Shown here: positions 47,402-60,325 of the stretch, one piece after another
Layout: every line of letters begins with the position of its first letter
How positions within the stretch are numbered: position 1 is the first letter of the stretch
Source: Sanghuangporus weigelae
Lineage: Eukaryota; Basidiomycota; Agaricomycetes; Hymenochaetales; Hymenochaetaceae
Direction of reading: 5' to 3'
DNA length: 64,000 nucleotides
NCBI GenBank assembly: GCA_033182465.1
Contig: CP137323.1
Span: 930,001 to 994,000 of the forward strand
Translations under genes and position numbers: made by a program
The notes under the pieces: model-generated
Told to the model about the DNA's origin: nothing
The model's database searches: none
The model's input: the letters and a program-made list of their open reading frames with translations, nothing else

Positions 47402-49239
47402 ATGTTTCGTACAATGATTGACTTTGTCAGTCAAGCTAGACATCATCGCAAGGATTTGATACCGACACTGATTGCACGATGTTCCGAAATGGGCAGATTG
47501 ACGAGGTGTCCAATACGAGTTAAGAGGACAGCTCTTTACCGAAACTCTGGAATGATTCAAGAAGACTGTGCATGCAGGCTCACTAGCTCCTGGGTCAACA
47601 CGATCGTCCCGTCGGTTCTACCTTAGTCTCTGCATTCTTCTTCCCTGTAACCCTCAGGATATCACTTTCGAATCCGTGCCGAAGACGAGGTGGCTCTAGA
47701 TGCTGAAGTTGTTCGCACCCACATGCATCAGCGAAACGTATTACTTAGTTTCCAGCTTGCTATTGTCACCGTCTTACTTTATGATACTGGTACGTGCATC
47801 GAGCGATCTCAAATAAAAACGCTTTACCCGAACATGTTTCAGTGCATCAGATGGACCGTGAAGTGTGACGAAAGATTTCTGTTATGAAAAAGAATGGTTA
47901 CTCTCATATTATGCACGCCGTTAGGTGAAATACTTTTGGGTAAGCTGCCTTCATGCCAACAGGGCGTCGATGTCGTCCCTAATGTGTGCCTGGTAGAACA
48001 ATCCTCGGAAGTACGTCAGTGTTATCTACTTCACAGTGAGTGACTCAATCGTACCTTTCCATAGCATCTGACGTCTTTTGCATCAAGAATCGACATATTG
48101 GTATTTTTGGAGCTGTACCGCTGTCACCCTGTCATTAAGAACATTCCTAAGAGTGAGGACACTCATCGCTTAATCTTGCGTCTATCAAAGGGTTTTCTCT
48201 CTTGAAGCGACCTCGTTGTTGTAAGTAAGCTCAGCATTGTCTGCCATGTCTTGTCGTCTAAGGAACCGATTGCTTGCTTGGTACAGATGTAGGATACGTT
48301 AAAATTCGATTAGTGACACAGATATGGCAGATAGCGTACAAGCAATTTCAGCGGCTGGTCGAGAAACGTGGCTAGTGAGCATTCTTTCATATTCCAATAG
48401 TTTCAGTAGTTTGATCAAGTTCTCAGACTGCTGTACCATACCATTGTCCTTATAGACTGTATGAAATCTTCTTGATGCATCACCTCAGAAGTTTCTTAAT
48501 CTAGTTTGACACTTCCTAGATATTCTTATGCTTAGGGTCTTAGCACTCTATGCTCATAGTGAGTGGTTAATTACTTGTCCGTAAGATGCATGAAATGGTT
48601 TCAGGTTGCAAAATAGCCATTATTCTTAGAATGCTGCTCATTTTCGCTGCCTCATCGAGACTGGACGTCATGATTCACGGCACGATATATCAAAAAAGTG
48701 CATATTTCTGTGTTCGTTGTGCCGCATCGTTAAGTTCAAGCTCACTTATACCTCAGACGTCGTCGCGAGCCTCACAAGAGATGCGACTGTATGTACAAAT
48801 GAGAGGATCGTAACACGGCTCGAAGGCGGAATGGATTGGTTTCCTCTCTTGCTTCGCGACCGTCCTCCTAGCTGACTGCAATTTCCAGGGCTATTCCCCT
48901 AATCGACAGCACTATTCTTATGGGACTGGCTCTTCACAAAGCCAGATCGACCAGTTACTCTACTTCCTCCTGTGAGTCTACTTTCCCAAACTAAGACCAA
49001 TCGTCTGGCCTGATCAATCAAAAAAAATCTCGTCCAGTGCCGTAACATACTTCGTTGTAAACATATTTCTTAACCAGCTCGCGACACCGAATATTTACAT
49101 CTGGGTTTTCTTGGATCCATTGGGAGTCCTACCTTCCTTTGCATTCTCGGATGTCATCTACTCATTCTCCTCAAAGAGGCCGGTGAAGTGGGCACAAAGG
49201 AAGGCACGAGCTGTCGGCTTAGAACTATCAGCGAAATAG
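47402..49239 (+). pseudogene. Degraded or divergent multi-pass membrane protein gene, DUF6533-like
   Basis: A series of short frames on the plus strand encodes hydrophobic segments separated by intron-like sequence. The clearest is LLSFQLAIVTVLLYDT, which splices through two good introns to VHQMDRE and VKYFW, the pattern (LLYDT...D.EVKYFW) of the DUF6533 membrane domain of mushrooms. Later segments are ILMLRVLALYAHS, IAIILRMLLIFAASSR and TYFVVNIFLNQLATPNIYIW, with a charged tail ending at 49239. Between VKYFW and ILMLRV I could not find a continuous spliced frame: stops occur in all readings near 47960-48500. The 5' part also has a frame break near 47624. I therefore call it a pseudogene; an intact gene with unusual splicing remains possible. 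Confidence 0.4.
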
Positions 49240-49404
49240 GGTATGCTTAATTTAAAATGGGACGTGACATATAAATTATAGTATCGCCTTTTGAGCGATC
49301 TGTGTTTCTATTTCTCAAACCCTGATCTAAGACGTGCCAGCAAATCAGGCGTGAAAATACTATCCTTTTACAGACAGTAAAGTCCATATCATCTCGCGCC
49401 TCGA

Positions 49405-51932
49405 TTACTTACCCAGAACGTCCAGAAGCATTTTCTTCCCCCTCGCCTCCGACTCTGTCAGTTTCTTCAAAAATACCTCATCAAACCACCTTTTCACTTC
49501 CCTCTTCTCCTCATCCTCCCCATTCTCTAGCACCCGTTCGACAAGAGCAGCAACTACGAAAGTCCCCCCGCTGAGTCCCATCTCCCGCGTCCTCTCTTTA
49601 TCGACACCCTTCATCCACGCTCTCGAAAACTGGATGGATGAAAATGTCTTTTCGGGAATTGGTATGATAGTCTGCGTTGCGTGGGAGAAATGTCCACCTT
49701 GAAGGAGACTTTTGTACACCCGACTTGCGTGTGGGATGTCGATGACGTGAGGCATGTTGTCGCTTGGTGACGGGTAGGGCTCGTTAAGTAGACTGACAAG
49801 TGTCTCTGTCGCCCTTGTTTTATCTGACCGAATGACAAACACATCAATTCAACCGAGCGAAGCGAACAAGGTTTTGAAAAACATGGTTCGGACGTACCAC
49901 CCTCAGCATACAGCATAATTTCCGTAACAACCAAGCTTCCTCCAGGATCCCTCAACATCCTCTCCGTCCTCTCTTTCTCCTTTAAAAGCTCAATGAGAGC
50001 CGGACTAGCAGCTCGCAAAACTTCCTCCCTCCTTATACTCTCATCTTTCTTACTCGTCTTAGCGCGGATAGGATCTGTCTCCTCTAAGACCGCTCTTTGT
50101 GCAGGAGTGAAGTGCCGGGAAACGCGGGGCACAAGCAGGTATAGTAGAGCTCGTCGGCCTTGCGGAGATTTGTAAAGCACTTGGGCTCGAGAGGTCATTT
50201 CGGGTACGAGGGACTTTCCTGTTAGCTTAGTGTCGCTGAAAGGTGCGAAGTAAAAAGCTGGAGCTGGATAGGACATTGAGAACGGAACTTACTCGATAAC
50301 GTCTAACGCAGTGAACAGTACGTTCTGAGCCTCTTCGTCATTGCATATTCTTTCGATGTGAGGCTTGAGGACCTTGACAATTTGTTTTCGGTCCTACATG
50401 CGCTCGGACTTCAGCAAGTAGATTTATTGAAAGGGGAATATATAATTCCTCACCTTCGCAGTGCCCTGCGCGATGAACTCCCGAACGACCCTACTTCCAT
50501 CTTTTGTGTGCACCATCTCAGCCATCTGCTCTTGGCATCTGGGTACATAGTTAGCGTTAGCGATCAAAGTTAGTGAGAAAAGATTCAAGAAACTTGCGCC
50601 TCAAATATCTCTCGCCGTAGCTTCTCCTGCAATGCCTCATCCTTGAGTTCACTGACTTGTGAAAGGTACTCCCTCAAAACACGGTGAAAAATTGCATGCG
50701 ACATTGCTCCTTTTTCAGAGTTGTTCATCCTAAGCAAGACGATTGCCATCATTAGTACGAGACTCCATGGGTATCCCTTACTTCAGCTCACACAAGTTCC
50801 AGGTTCTCCTTCACAGCAGCGAGCACCCGTTTCTTCCTCTCACTATCTGCATCTTCAAGAACGCCCTTCAACCCCTTCTTCAACATCACCTTCTCCTTTG
50901 CACCCGCCTCAGCAATATTACCCTTCTTCAGTGCACTCGAGAATAAATTCACTTCTTTCCCATAGAAGTCGTATAGAAGCAATGCACGCTCGAACGCATT
51001 CGCGTAGAGTTCATATGCATCGGCAATGACGCTAGAGGCTTCACGGTGCAAGAGAAGACGAACAACATGCCCCCGGAACTCAAAAAGGATTGATGGTCGA
51101 TGTTTAGGAAGGATGCGGATGAGTTTCGTTACGATGAACTAAATGAGATAAAAAGTCGAAATCAGTAGGACCACTTTGAGTGCCTGGGGAAGGAGCACTC
51201 ACTTTTGAATACTTATTCTGAGCCAAATCTTTATACCGTCCCTTCAATTCCCTCGCTACTTCATCCCTCATGTCTTGATTCCCGTACTTCACAAGCGTCT
51301 GAATAATCCTACTCGCATCATGCTTAAACACGACGTCTTGTACTTTTCCTCTGACAATTTCCATCAACTCTCCAACATGCTTCTTACGTTCTTCCGGAGA
51401 CAGGTTTTTACGACGTGCGCGCTCCCAGAGTGGTTTGGCCTGAGCGAGAACATCGGAGTGTTGTTTCGAGGCTTTGCGAGATTGTTGCAGAACCTTTTGT
51501 GCTTTACGCGATTCTCGTGCGTCTGCTTGAGCCGAAAAAGATTAGAAACAGAAGCAATTCTATAACGATTAGAATATGCGCACTCGTCGAGCCCTTTTGT
51601 TGAACGACAGTGCTTTTCGGCTTAGCCTCTCCTTCAACGCTCATTCCATTCTCATCCGAATCTTCAAACTCAGCCTCTTCGCCCTCTATCTCTTCAAACT
51701 CTACACCGCTGCTTCCAAGGCTTTCCCAGTCCTCCTCTTCGCTCTGTTCATCGTCTGATTCTTCATCCGTTCTATCCGAGTCCTCCTCAGCAACGACTTG
51801 TATCCTTGTAACAGGAGCTTTTCGATGAGCCTTCTTCTCAGAGGCAGCAGCCTTCTCTAAATGTTGTTTCTTGCGCGCTATGCCTGAGTTTGTTGGTGCA
51901 GTGCGCTTTTTTGCATTTTTTGTTGCGGCCAT
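49405..51932 (-). CDS. PUF6: Pumilio-family RNA-binding protein PUF6 (PUM3), ribosome biogenesis
   Basis: PUF6/PUM3 binds RNA, acts in 60S subunit maturation and in yeast also represses ASH1 mRNA translation. The start at 51932 opens a basic and then very acidic N-terminus (EESDDEQSEEEDWESLG). PUF-type helical repeats follow: RKNLSPEERKKHVGELME, DVVFKHDASRIIQTLVKYGN, FIVTKLIRILPKHRP, GHVVRLLLHREASSVIADAY. The CPL domain includes SPQGRRALLYLLVPR, RDPGGSLVVTEIMLYAEG, HASRVYKSLLQGGHFSHAT and SGGTFVVAALVER. It ends VLGK at 49405. Introns are short and canonical. About 700 residues expected. BNA1 lies 174 bp upstream on the same strand. Confidence 0.92.
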
Positions 51933-52105
51933 GGTGGTAGTATCTTGTCCAGTCAGAGATCGACGAAGGAAATAAACTTTCCGATTATGTAATCATATAC
52001 GAATCGATCCCACTGATGATTATGATTACCTCTTCTCGTCAATCTTGGGTAGTAGTTGTTCATATTTTAACTACCCTCATCCAACCGCATCTTCAAGATA
52101 GTTCT

Positions 52106-52816
52106 TTACTTTGGCGGAGCAACCCATCCGCAATCCGAACACTTCCTTCGACTTTCATCAGCTAACCACGCCTGAATTATCGGTTTCAACTGGGTGCCCA
52201 GATCGGTAACATGAAGCGACTCCTCGCGAATTATCGTCGGTGTTGCATGAGTTCCGGATTTGCAGTACCAGCGGAGCCGGTCTAGAAGAATGTCACGGTT
52301 AGCTTTGCTATTCTTGTAGTAAATCCGGAGAGAAATGCCCTACCGATGGCTTCTGTAGGCCGCACGCGCTCAACTACGAGACCGACAGTATTCGCAAAAC
52401 GTACTGGGTTATGAGGCGTGTTTCCTGAGAATATGATGTAGTTTAGGGGCGTAATTGAGCATCCTTCATTTGGTCAATGCGAACCGGGTAAAAGGAACAT
52501 CTCCCCTTCCTTGATGTGGATGTCCCGAAATTCATTACCATCTACGACGCGTAGAAGCATCGCGCCTTTGTGCTGATAAAACCATTCCTAAAAACACCAG
52601 CATACAAATTATTTCTCGGTCACTTCCAGATATTATTCCGAAAAAACGCACTTCAGTTTCATTGACATGATAGTCGTTCCTCTCATTCGGTCCACCCACG
52701 GCCATCACGATGAAATCCTTGCCAGAATAAAGGCAGAAGTTATTCACAGGCGGCTGTAGCTTTTCTGCATTTTCCGAGAGCCATTGGTTTAGCTTAAGAG
52801 GAGGGGCGAGTACCAT
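52106..52816 (-). CDS. BNA1: 3-hydroxyanthranilate 3,4-dioxygenase
   Basis: This non-heme iron enzyme opens the ring of 3-hydroxyanthranilate in the kynurenine route from tryptophan to quinolinate and NAD. The start at 52816 gives [20 protein letters not shown]. The cupin core carries the iron ligands: His and Glu in [14 protein letters not shown] (across the first intron) and His in [10 protein letters not shown] (across the second). Conserved Arg and Glu follow in [10 protein letters not shown]. The C-terminal CSDCGW is the second, rubredoxin-like metal site present in fungal and bacterial forms. The second intron starts with the weak donor GTTCGC. Length about 175 residues, normal for the family. 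Cytosolic. Confidence 0.95.
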
Positions 52817-53204
52817 GACACGAAGTTGGTGGCAAGAGACTGAGTAATACGAGGTAGGGAAAAATAGGGATGAAGAATGATATACTATAATATAATATAT
52901 ATGTTGTCAGCGTATGTATGCTGACTATATGCAGTCCGAAAATGACACGTGATAGAAGATCGGTCTTGGGATCGACGTGCTGAATTTTTGGCCAAAGGTC
53001 CTTTCGTCGCGTGCCCCCACCCCCCGTGCAGCTTTGTTTGTTGTAAGTGAATAACTGCTTGATCAATTTGGCGAGAATTTTAGCGGAGGTCAAGCTGACA
53101 GTGCGATCTCCTATTCTGTCTCTGGAAGTACTGAAGTGTGGAATTCTAAGGCTTGGTCGTTGTTGTAGAGCCCTGAAGGGTACTTGCAATTGCGACTAAC
53201 AGCA
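52817..53204. promoter_or_regulatory. Head-to-head promoter region of BNA1 and UTP7
   Basis: The 388 bp between start codons include an AT-rich stretch (about 52880-52905, repeated TATA words) close to BNA1 and a short C-tract (ccccaccccccc near 53022). The role is inferred from position. Confidence 0.45.
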
Positions 53205-55440
53205 ATGGATGCCCTCATATCCAGAGCCGATGCCATTCGGCCAGTCGCTAATCATCGGAAAGCAGACAAATCCAAACGAGGGCGCACGTCTACACCCTCC
53301 TCTTCCCCAAGAACTCAACCTCAAGCTGAACAAGCGACCTCAGCAACACTAACATCCATCCAAAAGAGCACAGCTCTTCCTCGCTCTCTCCGCCCGAAAT
53401 CTCCTCCGCCGAAGGGCATCAAGAAACACGGCCACATTACGAACAGACGATTACGGCTCGAAACTGACAGGAGAGAAGAACAAACTGCAAGAGCACAAAC
53501 GCTCCGCGAAGATGCCGCCCTCCTCACCGAAGCTATCGGTGCAGACTCAGGACGCATCGAGGTGGAAAGTGAGATGGAGAAGACGTGGAGACTGAGTCAA
53601 AACGAGATTGTACGTGAGGTAGGCGTTGAAGCTGTGCGACAGCAAAGAGAGTATAAATTGGACGGTGGACCGTACAGAGCGAAATACACTCGAAACGGAC
53701 GGCATCTTGCGATTGTCGGGAAGTTGGGCCATGTTGCTTCATTCGACTGGCAGACTGGGACAATGCATGCTGAGTTACAGCTCCGTGAAACATGTCGAGA
53801 CATCACGTTCGTCGAGCATAATCCTTAAATTTTCACTTTTATTTTGTTAACAATGTTTTAGCTATCTACATGATCATACCCATTTCGCCGTCGCTCAGAA
53901 GAAATACGCCTTCATCTACGACCAAAATGGCGTTGAACTTCACAAACTAAGAAACCACGTCGAACCCACCCGCCTCGAATTCCTTCCTTACCACTGGCTC
54001 CTCGCCAGCATCGGAAACACAGGTCACCTCAAGTATCAAGACACATCTACTGGTCGACTCGTCGCTTCTCACCGAACAGGATTAGGTTCCTGCCATACCA
54101 TGACGCAAAATCCTCATACAGCAGTGTTATATCTGGGGCATCAGAACGGGAGAGTGACACTATGGACACCGAACCAGGCTCATCCAGCAGTGCAGATCTT
54201 AGCTCATCGAGGAGGTGTGACGGGAATCTCGGTCGATCCAAGCGATGGTGGACGATACCTTGCTACAGCAGGAGTGGATGGGTTAGTGAAAGTATGGGAT
54301 TGCCGAACGTGGAATGTCGTACGAGAGTGGGCGACACGAGGTGGCGGAGGTGAAGTTGAATGGAGTGCCAAAGGCGTACTCGCAGTCGCTTCTGGAGGAA
54401 CAGTCAACGTATGTCGTATTCATCGTCTCAGCACAAAAAAACTCTGGATTAATTCTCATTACGATCTAGACATATAATCCCCCGCACAACCACACACCCA
54501 TCGCCTCCAACCCGCACGCTCCACCGCCTCTGTACCTAACTCACCCAATCCCTCATCGCCCCCTCACCTCCCTCCGGTTCTGTCCTTTCCACGACGTCCT
54601 CACTATCGGGCATTCAAAAGGCCTCTCGACCATCTTGGTCCCGGGTTCGGGAGAACCGCACTTCGACTCGACCGAAGCAGATCCGTACGAAAACCGTCGA
54701 ATGCGTCGGGAAAGGGAGGTTCGCGGGCTACTAGACAAGGTCGGCTTCTCTTTTACTTCTCTCTTCCTCCAGAGGTTCTCGTTGACAAACTATTCCATTT
54801 TCCGTGACAGATTGCTCCGGAACTCATAACAGTATCCGGTCCGCAACCGGGTTCGCTCGTCCCACCACCGAAACTTACTCTCCCAGGGGGAGAAGGGAAG
54901 ACGCCCGACACGCCCTTTGCGCGCCTCCCGCGTATCGATCGACTAAAAGTCTCGGGGAAGTATGACGTCACTGAAGAAGACGCGTCGGATGTCGAGGACA
55001 AGGACGAGAAATCTGAATCTGAGGGTGAAGGTGAGGAGAAAGAAGGGACTGGTGAAAAGGGAGGGACGAAGAAAGAGCTGAAAGAACGCACGAAAAAGAA
55101 AATGCGAGGGAAGAACAAAGCTATGAAGAGGTTCGTGCATTTGCGTCCTCCGTCGAGTCTCTTCAGCCCTAAATATCTCTTCAGATACCTACGCAAACAC
55201 CGCAAAAACGTCATCGACCCACAAACTGTACGTAACTCTTCCCTTGTTCTCCTTACCGCATTCCATCGCTGACAAAAACGCGTCCCATTCTCTTCATTTA
55301 ATCAGGTCGCCATTCGCACCAAACTCGAGAAACAACGTGAGGAGCGTCGCCGAGCCATCCTGGCCGCCAAGGGAAAAGAATCTCCCGAAGGTACACGCAA
55401 GCCGAGCGTGTTGGATCGATTCAGAAGGGAGAAGAAGTAA
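53205..55440 (+). CDS. UTP7: U3 snoRNP component UTP7 (WDR46)
   Basis: UTP7 is a nucleolar WD40 protein of the small-subunit processome. The ATG at 53205 (MDALISRADAIRP) is preferred to the upstream TTG. The N-terminal helical part reads KKHGHITNRRLRLETDRREE and EIVREVGVEAVRQQREYKLD, then GPYRAKYTRNGRHLAIVGK starts the propeller. Blades include HTHFAVAQKKYAFIYDQNGV, EFLPYHWLLASIGNTGHLKY, AVLYLGHQNGRVTLWTPN, YLATAGVDGLVKVWDCRTW and GEVEWSAKGVLAVASGGTV. A late segment ILVPGSGEPHFDSTEADPYE with NRRMRREREVRGLLDK matches the family. The tail is acidic and then very basic (KKKMRGKNKAMKRYLRKHRK). Four or more short introns. It ends at 55440. Confidence 0.95.
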
Positions 55441-57907
55441 AGTCGGGAGTGACTTCAATCCGTTTATTTTCCCTCTTCATTTTAGACCTCGCCCCTGCTT
55501 TCGATCCTCTTATCCCTTGCTGTGCACATGCATGAGTCTGTAGGGAATCCGGGGACATCTCCAATCTACTATCGCATCCCAATAACGAGAGTGGTGCGAA
55601 TGAGAACAGAGAAAATAACTCTCGCGGGCAGAAGAAATCGCCTCAAGCTGACTTGTACTTCATATACGTACGTTGCGCCGTGAGACCTCTCAGGAAAGAT
55701 CTTTCTTGCTAAGTTATCGCACTATTCATAACTCGTCGTGTATTCCTCAAAAGAACATCACAATTGCCCTTACAAGATGGCACCGTCATTCAACAAAGGG
55801 AAGAAATCACATGTGCAATACAGCGTGAACGGAGTTTACATCTCATCTCTCCTATCTTTATTAACTAGAGGGAACCAGCTCATCACATTCATCAGTATGT
55901 CCATATCCTTGCTATCCGGAGGAAGATGAACCGCATTATCAGTTCAAAGCGAGGCATGCTGAAGAGAGTTGCGGCGAATGCGACATCTCTCGTGCTGCTT
56001 GCAGTGTAGAACTATCCGCCCTATCGCGATAGACACCGCTTCTCAGAAACGAGGTATACCACTGCCAGTTCTGGTTTGGATCGCCTGATAAGAGAACAAG
56101 AAGCAATAAGCGGAAAAAATGAATCCCTCCTATATTTTGTGCGCAGTCAGAGTTCATCAACGCGCGGTGAGCGCATTGAGGCCACGATGACGAGCCGCAG
56201 TCTCTATGCATGAAGTAAGTGGCACTGGCGAGTACCATAGATATTGAATTTAATACGGGCATCTACAGACTCTAACAAGCCCTTCAGTGAAATAGACAAA
56301 TAGCCAAACGACCTCTCACATCCTCGCCAATATCAATCACCCGAGTATCTAATAATAACGTTACTACATAAAATTTTCTAGTTGCTTGATTTAGTTTTGG
56401 GACGAACACCGAAAACTATTTATAGACCATGACAAATGGAAGGAAAACCGGATATATCGGACAATTTAAAGCGAAACAAACAACTTCCAGACGACCAGCC
56501 CACTCCACACATATATGCGACTCCGAGTCGGCGGACAAAGAAAAATCAATCAAATATCACAAACGGCGCACCGCATCTTCCGAGTCCGGAATGATTCCGC
56601 AGTCTATTTATAGATGTGCCGTTTTTCAGGATGACGGCCGAGGTGATTGCAACAAAGACGTACTTACAAAACCCAAGGGGATAACAAATGCAAAGTAAAG
56701 AGACGGAAATTGGAAAGCGGAAGCGAACAACGTCAATATCAACGATACCATACCTTATCTTCGATACACGGCCGTTTGACCCGATTTCGGGATCCCGAAG
56801 TGGAGGCTTGTGTAGAGGAAGGGTTGGCACAGGAGACGTGTTCGACTGGCCAGAGCCATTCAGTCCAGTAGAGTAAAAAGGTGCTATGCATAATAAAGGC
56901 GGCGGCGGGTCTTGCGAAGAAGAGAAGATGATCGAGCTTCTAAGTCCGTGCTTCGTGTCCAGTCATGCCCAGAGTTGTGTCTTTCTATGTGCAGTGTCAA
57001 GAAAAGGAGGCCGTTCAGCGATCCAGGACGAGCGAAAAAGAGCAAAAAGTAATACAGTAAAGCAAATCCATCTCATACATCGACACCGTCAGCAGGACAT
57101 CAAGAGGATTCCGACTGCCTGTCCAGCCTTTCATTCTGGCAACAGGCCGCCAATTTAATCCGTTGCGTCCAAGATAACGCCAAGTCGAATGTGGCCAAAT
57201 GAAAACACTCTGCGTATGAAAGCAGGAAAACCCGACGGAGAGCCAAGGGAAGAGCCGGAGACCATCAAGCGAAAATCGGGAGATGAGGTTCAAGCTCGGA
57301 AGCGTCGACACGAGCACACAAGCATTTGCATGAGTTGGAGAATATTCTAGACGGTCGCGCTACGACGGCTCCCGACATGTCTGCCCAAAAAGGCGAAAAC
57401 CAAGCGTTAGGGCTCTCGGCAGAATAGATTTACAGGTTTCGTGGAATACAGTAAGAGAACTGAACCCGCGGTGGCCTGGGAGCGTCGCCATGGAAGAAGA
57501 GAGAAGGGCTATGAGAAGAAATCAATTTCCCTGAGAAGAGCGGGAGATAAAAAAAAGTGAAAGGAAGCCTAAGTCGGACAAAGGATAAACCTGGATAAAC
57601 TCGCGTCGAGTTTGATAGTCTTTTTATTGGGATGTGAATAAATAAAAATGAAATAAAAATAGGAGCAGAATGATTCGGCAATGCGGCTGAAGCGGCTGGC
57701 TGTGAGGCTGGCGTGGGACAAACAGTACTAAAAGGGAACTCTCATCTTCATCGTGCGTGTGAAGTGCTTTCCCTTCGTTCCTCGTTGTTCGTTGTCCGTT
57801 GTCGTTGTTCATCTCCATCTTGCTCTCCTCTTTCTCGTCAGTCACGACTTGCAATCTTTCTCCTCCACGACGACGACTCTCTACCTCCCTCTTCTCCCCA
57901 TTTCTTC
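55441..57907. other. 2.5-kb intergenic region without a supported gene
   Basis: This is the longest gene-free stretch in the gene-rich part. All open frames are under 110 codons, overlap on both strands, and none resembles a known protein or has clear splice partners. The last 150 bp contain pyrimidine-rich tracts and CTCC repeats leading into the oxidase ATG, likely its 5' untranslated region. A long non-coding RNA or an orphan gene cannot be excluded. Confidence 0.5.
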
Positions 57908-60325
57908 ATGGCTCCCCGTCATCACAGACTAAAGGGCGCCGCTCTCCTAGCTGCTCTCCTTCCTACTGCAGCCCTAGCTCAGTCGGCCGGCTCGTATGAA
58001 GATGCTGGTGACACCCTCGTCTCAGCTATGATGGTATGTATTCAACCCCGCAGTTCTGGCCGCCGGCCGCCGGCACCCGCCCAGCCATGCCCAGCCGCTC
58101 ACTTCACTTGTTTTCACAGATGTTCGTTGGCAACGACGAAAAAATCTACATGCTCGACAAGGCAGAATCAAATGCAGCTCAGATCAACGGCCATCCCGCC
58201 TGGGGTTCCGTCTATGACATCGCAACGCGGTCGGCGACGCTAATGGACGTGACCACAAACGTCTTCTGCGCGTCCGGCATGCACCTCCCTAACGGGTCCT
58301 TTATCACTCTCGGTGGTAACGGCGCTGTTGGGCCAGGCGGCTCTCTAGGCAGTGTTAACAACGGCTTCGTCGGCTCGTATGACGCGACAATCGGCACCTA
58401 CGACGGCCGCAAGGCCATCCGTATTGTCAACCCTTGTACCGGCTCCTCAGACACCTGGGACTCAAATTGCCTCTGGTACGACAATCCGAACGTCACAGCT
58501 ATGCAAAGGGACCGCTGGTACTCCGCCGCTGAGCCCCTCGGTGACGGCACCGTCGCCATCATTGGCGGTTTCGTCAATGGAGGGTACATCAACCGCAATT
58601 ATCCGAATACGGACCCGGCTTATGAGGGTGGCGCTGCCGAACCGACGTACGAGTTCTTCCCGTCGAGAGGAGAGGCCCAGGTCATGCAGTTCATGATTGA
58701 TACCTCTGGTCTCAACTCGTATGCGCACACGTTCCTTTTATCCTCTGGCAGGATGTTCCTCCAGGCCAACACTTCGTCCAGTACGTTTCAATATTTTAAG
58801 GCATATTTCATTCTAATGCGCCTTTTTAGTGATCTGGAATCCGGATACAAACGAGGAGAACAGGCTGCCAGAGATGCCCAATGGCGTCGTCCGTGTGTAC
58901 CCCGCTTCGGGTGCGACTGCGATGATGCCACTCCTCCCAGACGACAACTATACACAGACCATCCTCTTCTGCGGTGGTTTCAACAACATGAACGACGAGG
59001 AATGGGGTGACTACTCTTTCCCCAGAGTTAACACCTGGGAGCGACGTGCATCAGCGGACTGTCAGAGGATCACGCCCGAGCCGACCGATGGGAGCGCGGC
59101 TGCGTTCGAGCAGGATGACGACATGCTCGACCCGCGTACTATGGGTCAATTCATCGCTCTTCCCGATGGTACCCTTCTCGTCATCAACGGCGGACGCAAT
59201 GGTACAGCCGGATACTCGCAAGCAACGGGTGAGACACCAAACTTCGGTGACATGGGCTTCGGCGAGTCTCTAGCATCAGAGCCGGTCTACACGCCTGCGA
59301 TCTACAACCCCAAGGCACCCAAGGGTTCGCGCTGGTCCGACGAAGGGCTCGGAGCGTCTACCATCCCACGTCTCTACCACTCCTCTGCGGTCCTCCTTCC
59401 AGACGGGAGCGTATTCGTCGCAGGTTCGAACCCCAACATTGACGTCAACACGTCCACCATATTCCCAACGACGTATAAAGCCGAGATCTTCTACCCACCG
59501 TACTTCTCCAGCACACGTCCGCAGCCCCAGGGCGTGCCCACACAGTATACATACGGTGGTGACTACTTCAACATCACCGTCCCCGCAAGCGCGTACTCCG
59601 GAAGTGCGAACGATGCGGCAGACAACACGACCGTATGGGTGATGCGTCAGGGATTCACAACTCACGCGATGAACATGGGCCAACGCGCGCTCGCACTGAA
59701 CAACACCTACACCGTCAACTCCGACGGGTCGTACGTGCTGCACGTCTCCCAACCTCCGCCGAACCCGAACATCCTCCAACCCGGACCGGTGTTCACCTTC
59801 GTCACAGTCAAGGGTGTCCCCTCCAATGGGACGTACGGAATCGTCGGAAACGGTCAAATTGGCACCCAAGAGGTCCTCTCGGTTGCTTCCCTCCCAGACA
59901 CCGTGCGGCTCGACAGCGCCTCCGGCTCTGCAGACCCAAGCTCCTCCTCCTCCGCTTCCTCAGATGACAAGAGCAACTCTTCCAACACAGGCATCATCAT
60001 CGGCGGCATAGTCGGCGGAATCGTCCTCATCGGGCTCGCCGGCGCAGGTATCGGCATCTGCATGCGGAACCGCAAGCAAGCCGAAGCCGCTGCGGCCTCG
60101 TCCATGCCCGGATCTGGTTCTAAGGGCATGCCGGGTGCGATGCGCCAGCGCGACAGCGACGCGACGATGATCCCGCTCCAGGGCGCGTACAACAACAGCG
60201 CTATGTGGGGGAGCAACGCCGACCTGCGCAGCCCGAGTCCGTACAAGGACCTCGGGAGGACCACACCGAGTGCGAGTGGCGAGTTCGATCCATATACCCA
60301 CGCGCCTGTGCGTCAGGGGTACTAG
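57908..60325 (+). CDS. Copper radical oxidase (glyoxal-oxidase family) with C-terminal membrane anchor
   Basis: Family members oxidise aldehydes or alcohols and release H2O2 outside the cell, feeding peroxidases. Three exons: 57908-58033, 58120-58780, 58830-60325. The signal peptide is GAALLAALLPTAALAQ. The Cys of the Cys-Tyr cofactor is in TNVFCASGMH; the axial and cofactor Tyr are in RDRWYSAAEP. The Tyr-His pair is in IPRLYHSSAVLLPDGSVFVA and the last His in GFTTHAMNMGQR. The C-terminal DUF1929 domain is complete (EIFYPPYF to FTFVTVKGVPS). A Ser-rich linker (PSSSSSASSDDKSNSS) leads to a membrane helix (IIIGGIVGGIVLIGLAGAG) and a short cytosolic tail, so this form is probably anchored at the plasma membrane, unlike secreted GLOX. 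No WSC domains are present. Substrate is unknown. Confidence 0.93.

Noticed and set aside
59415-59436. GGTTCGAACCC, a perfect tRNA B-box-like word
   Set aside because: It lies inside the copper radical oxidase coding exon (encoding AGSNPN) and no A box or cloverleaf surrounds it.
59276-59869. A 197-codon antisense frame in the oxidase gene
   Set aside because: It is the shadow of a GC-rich exon on the opposite strand, with no homology and no independent start context.
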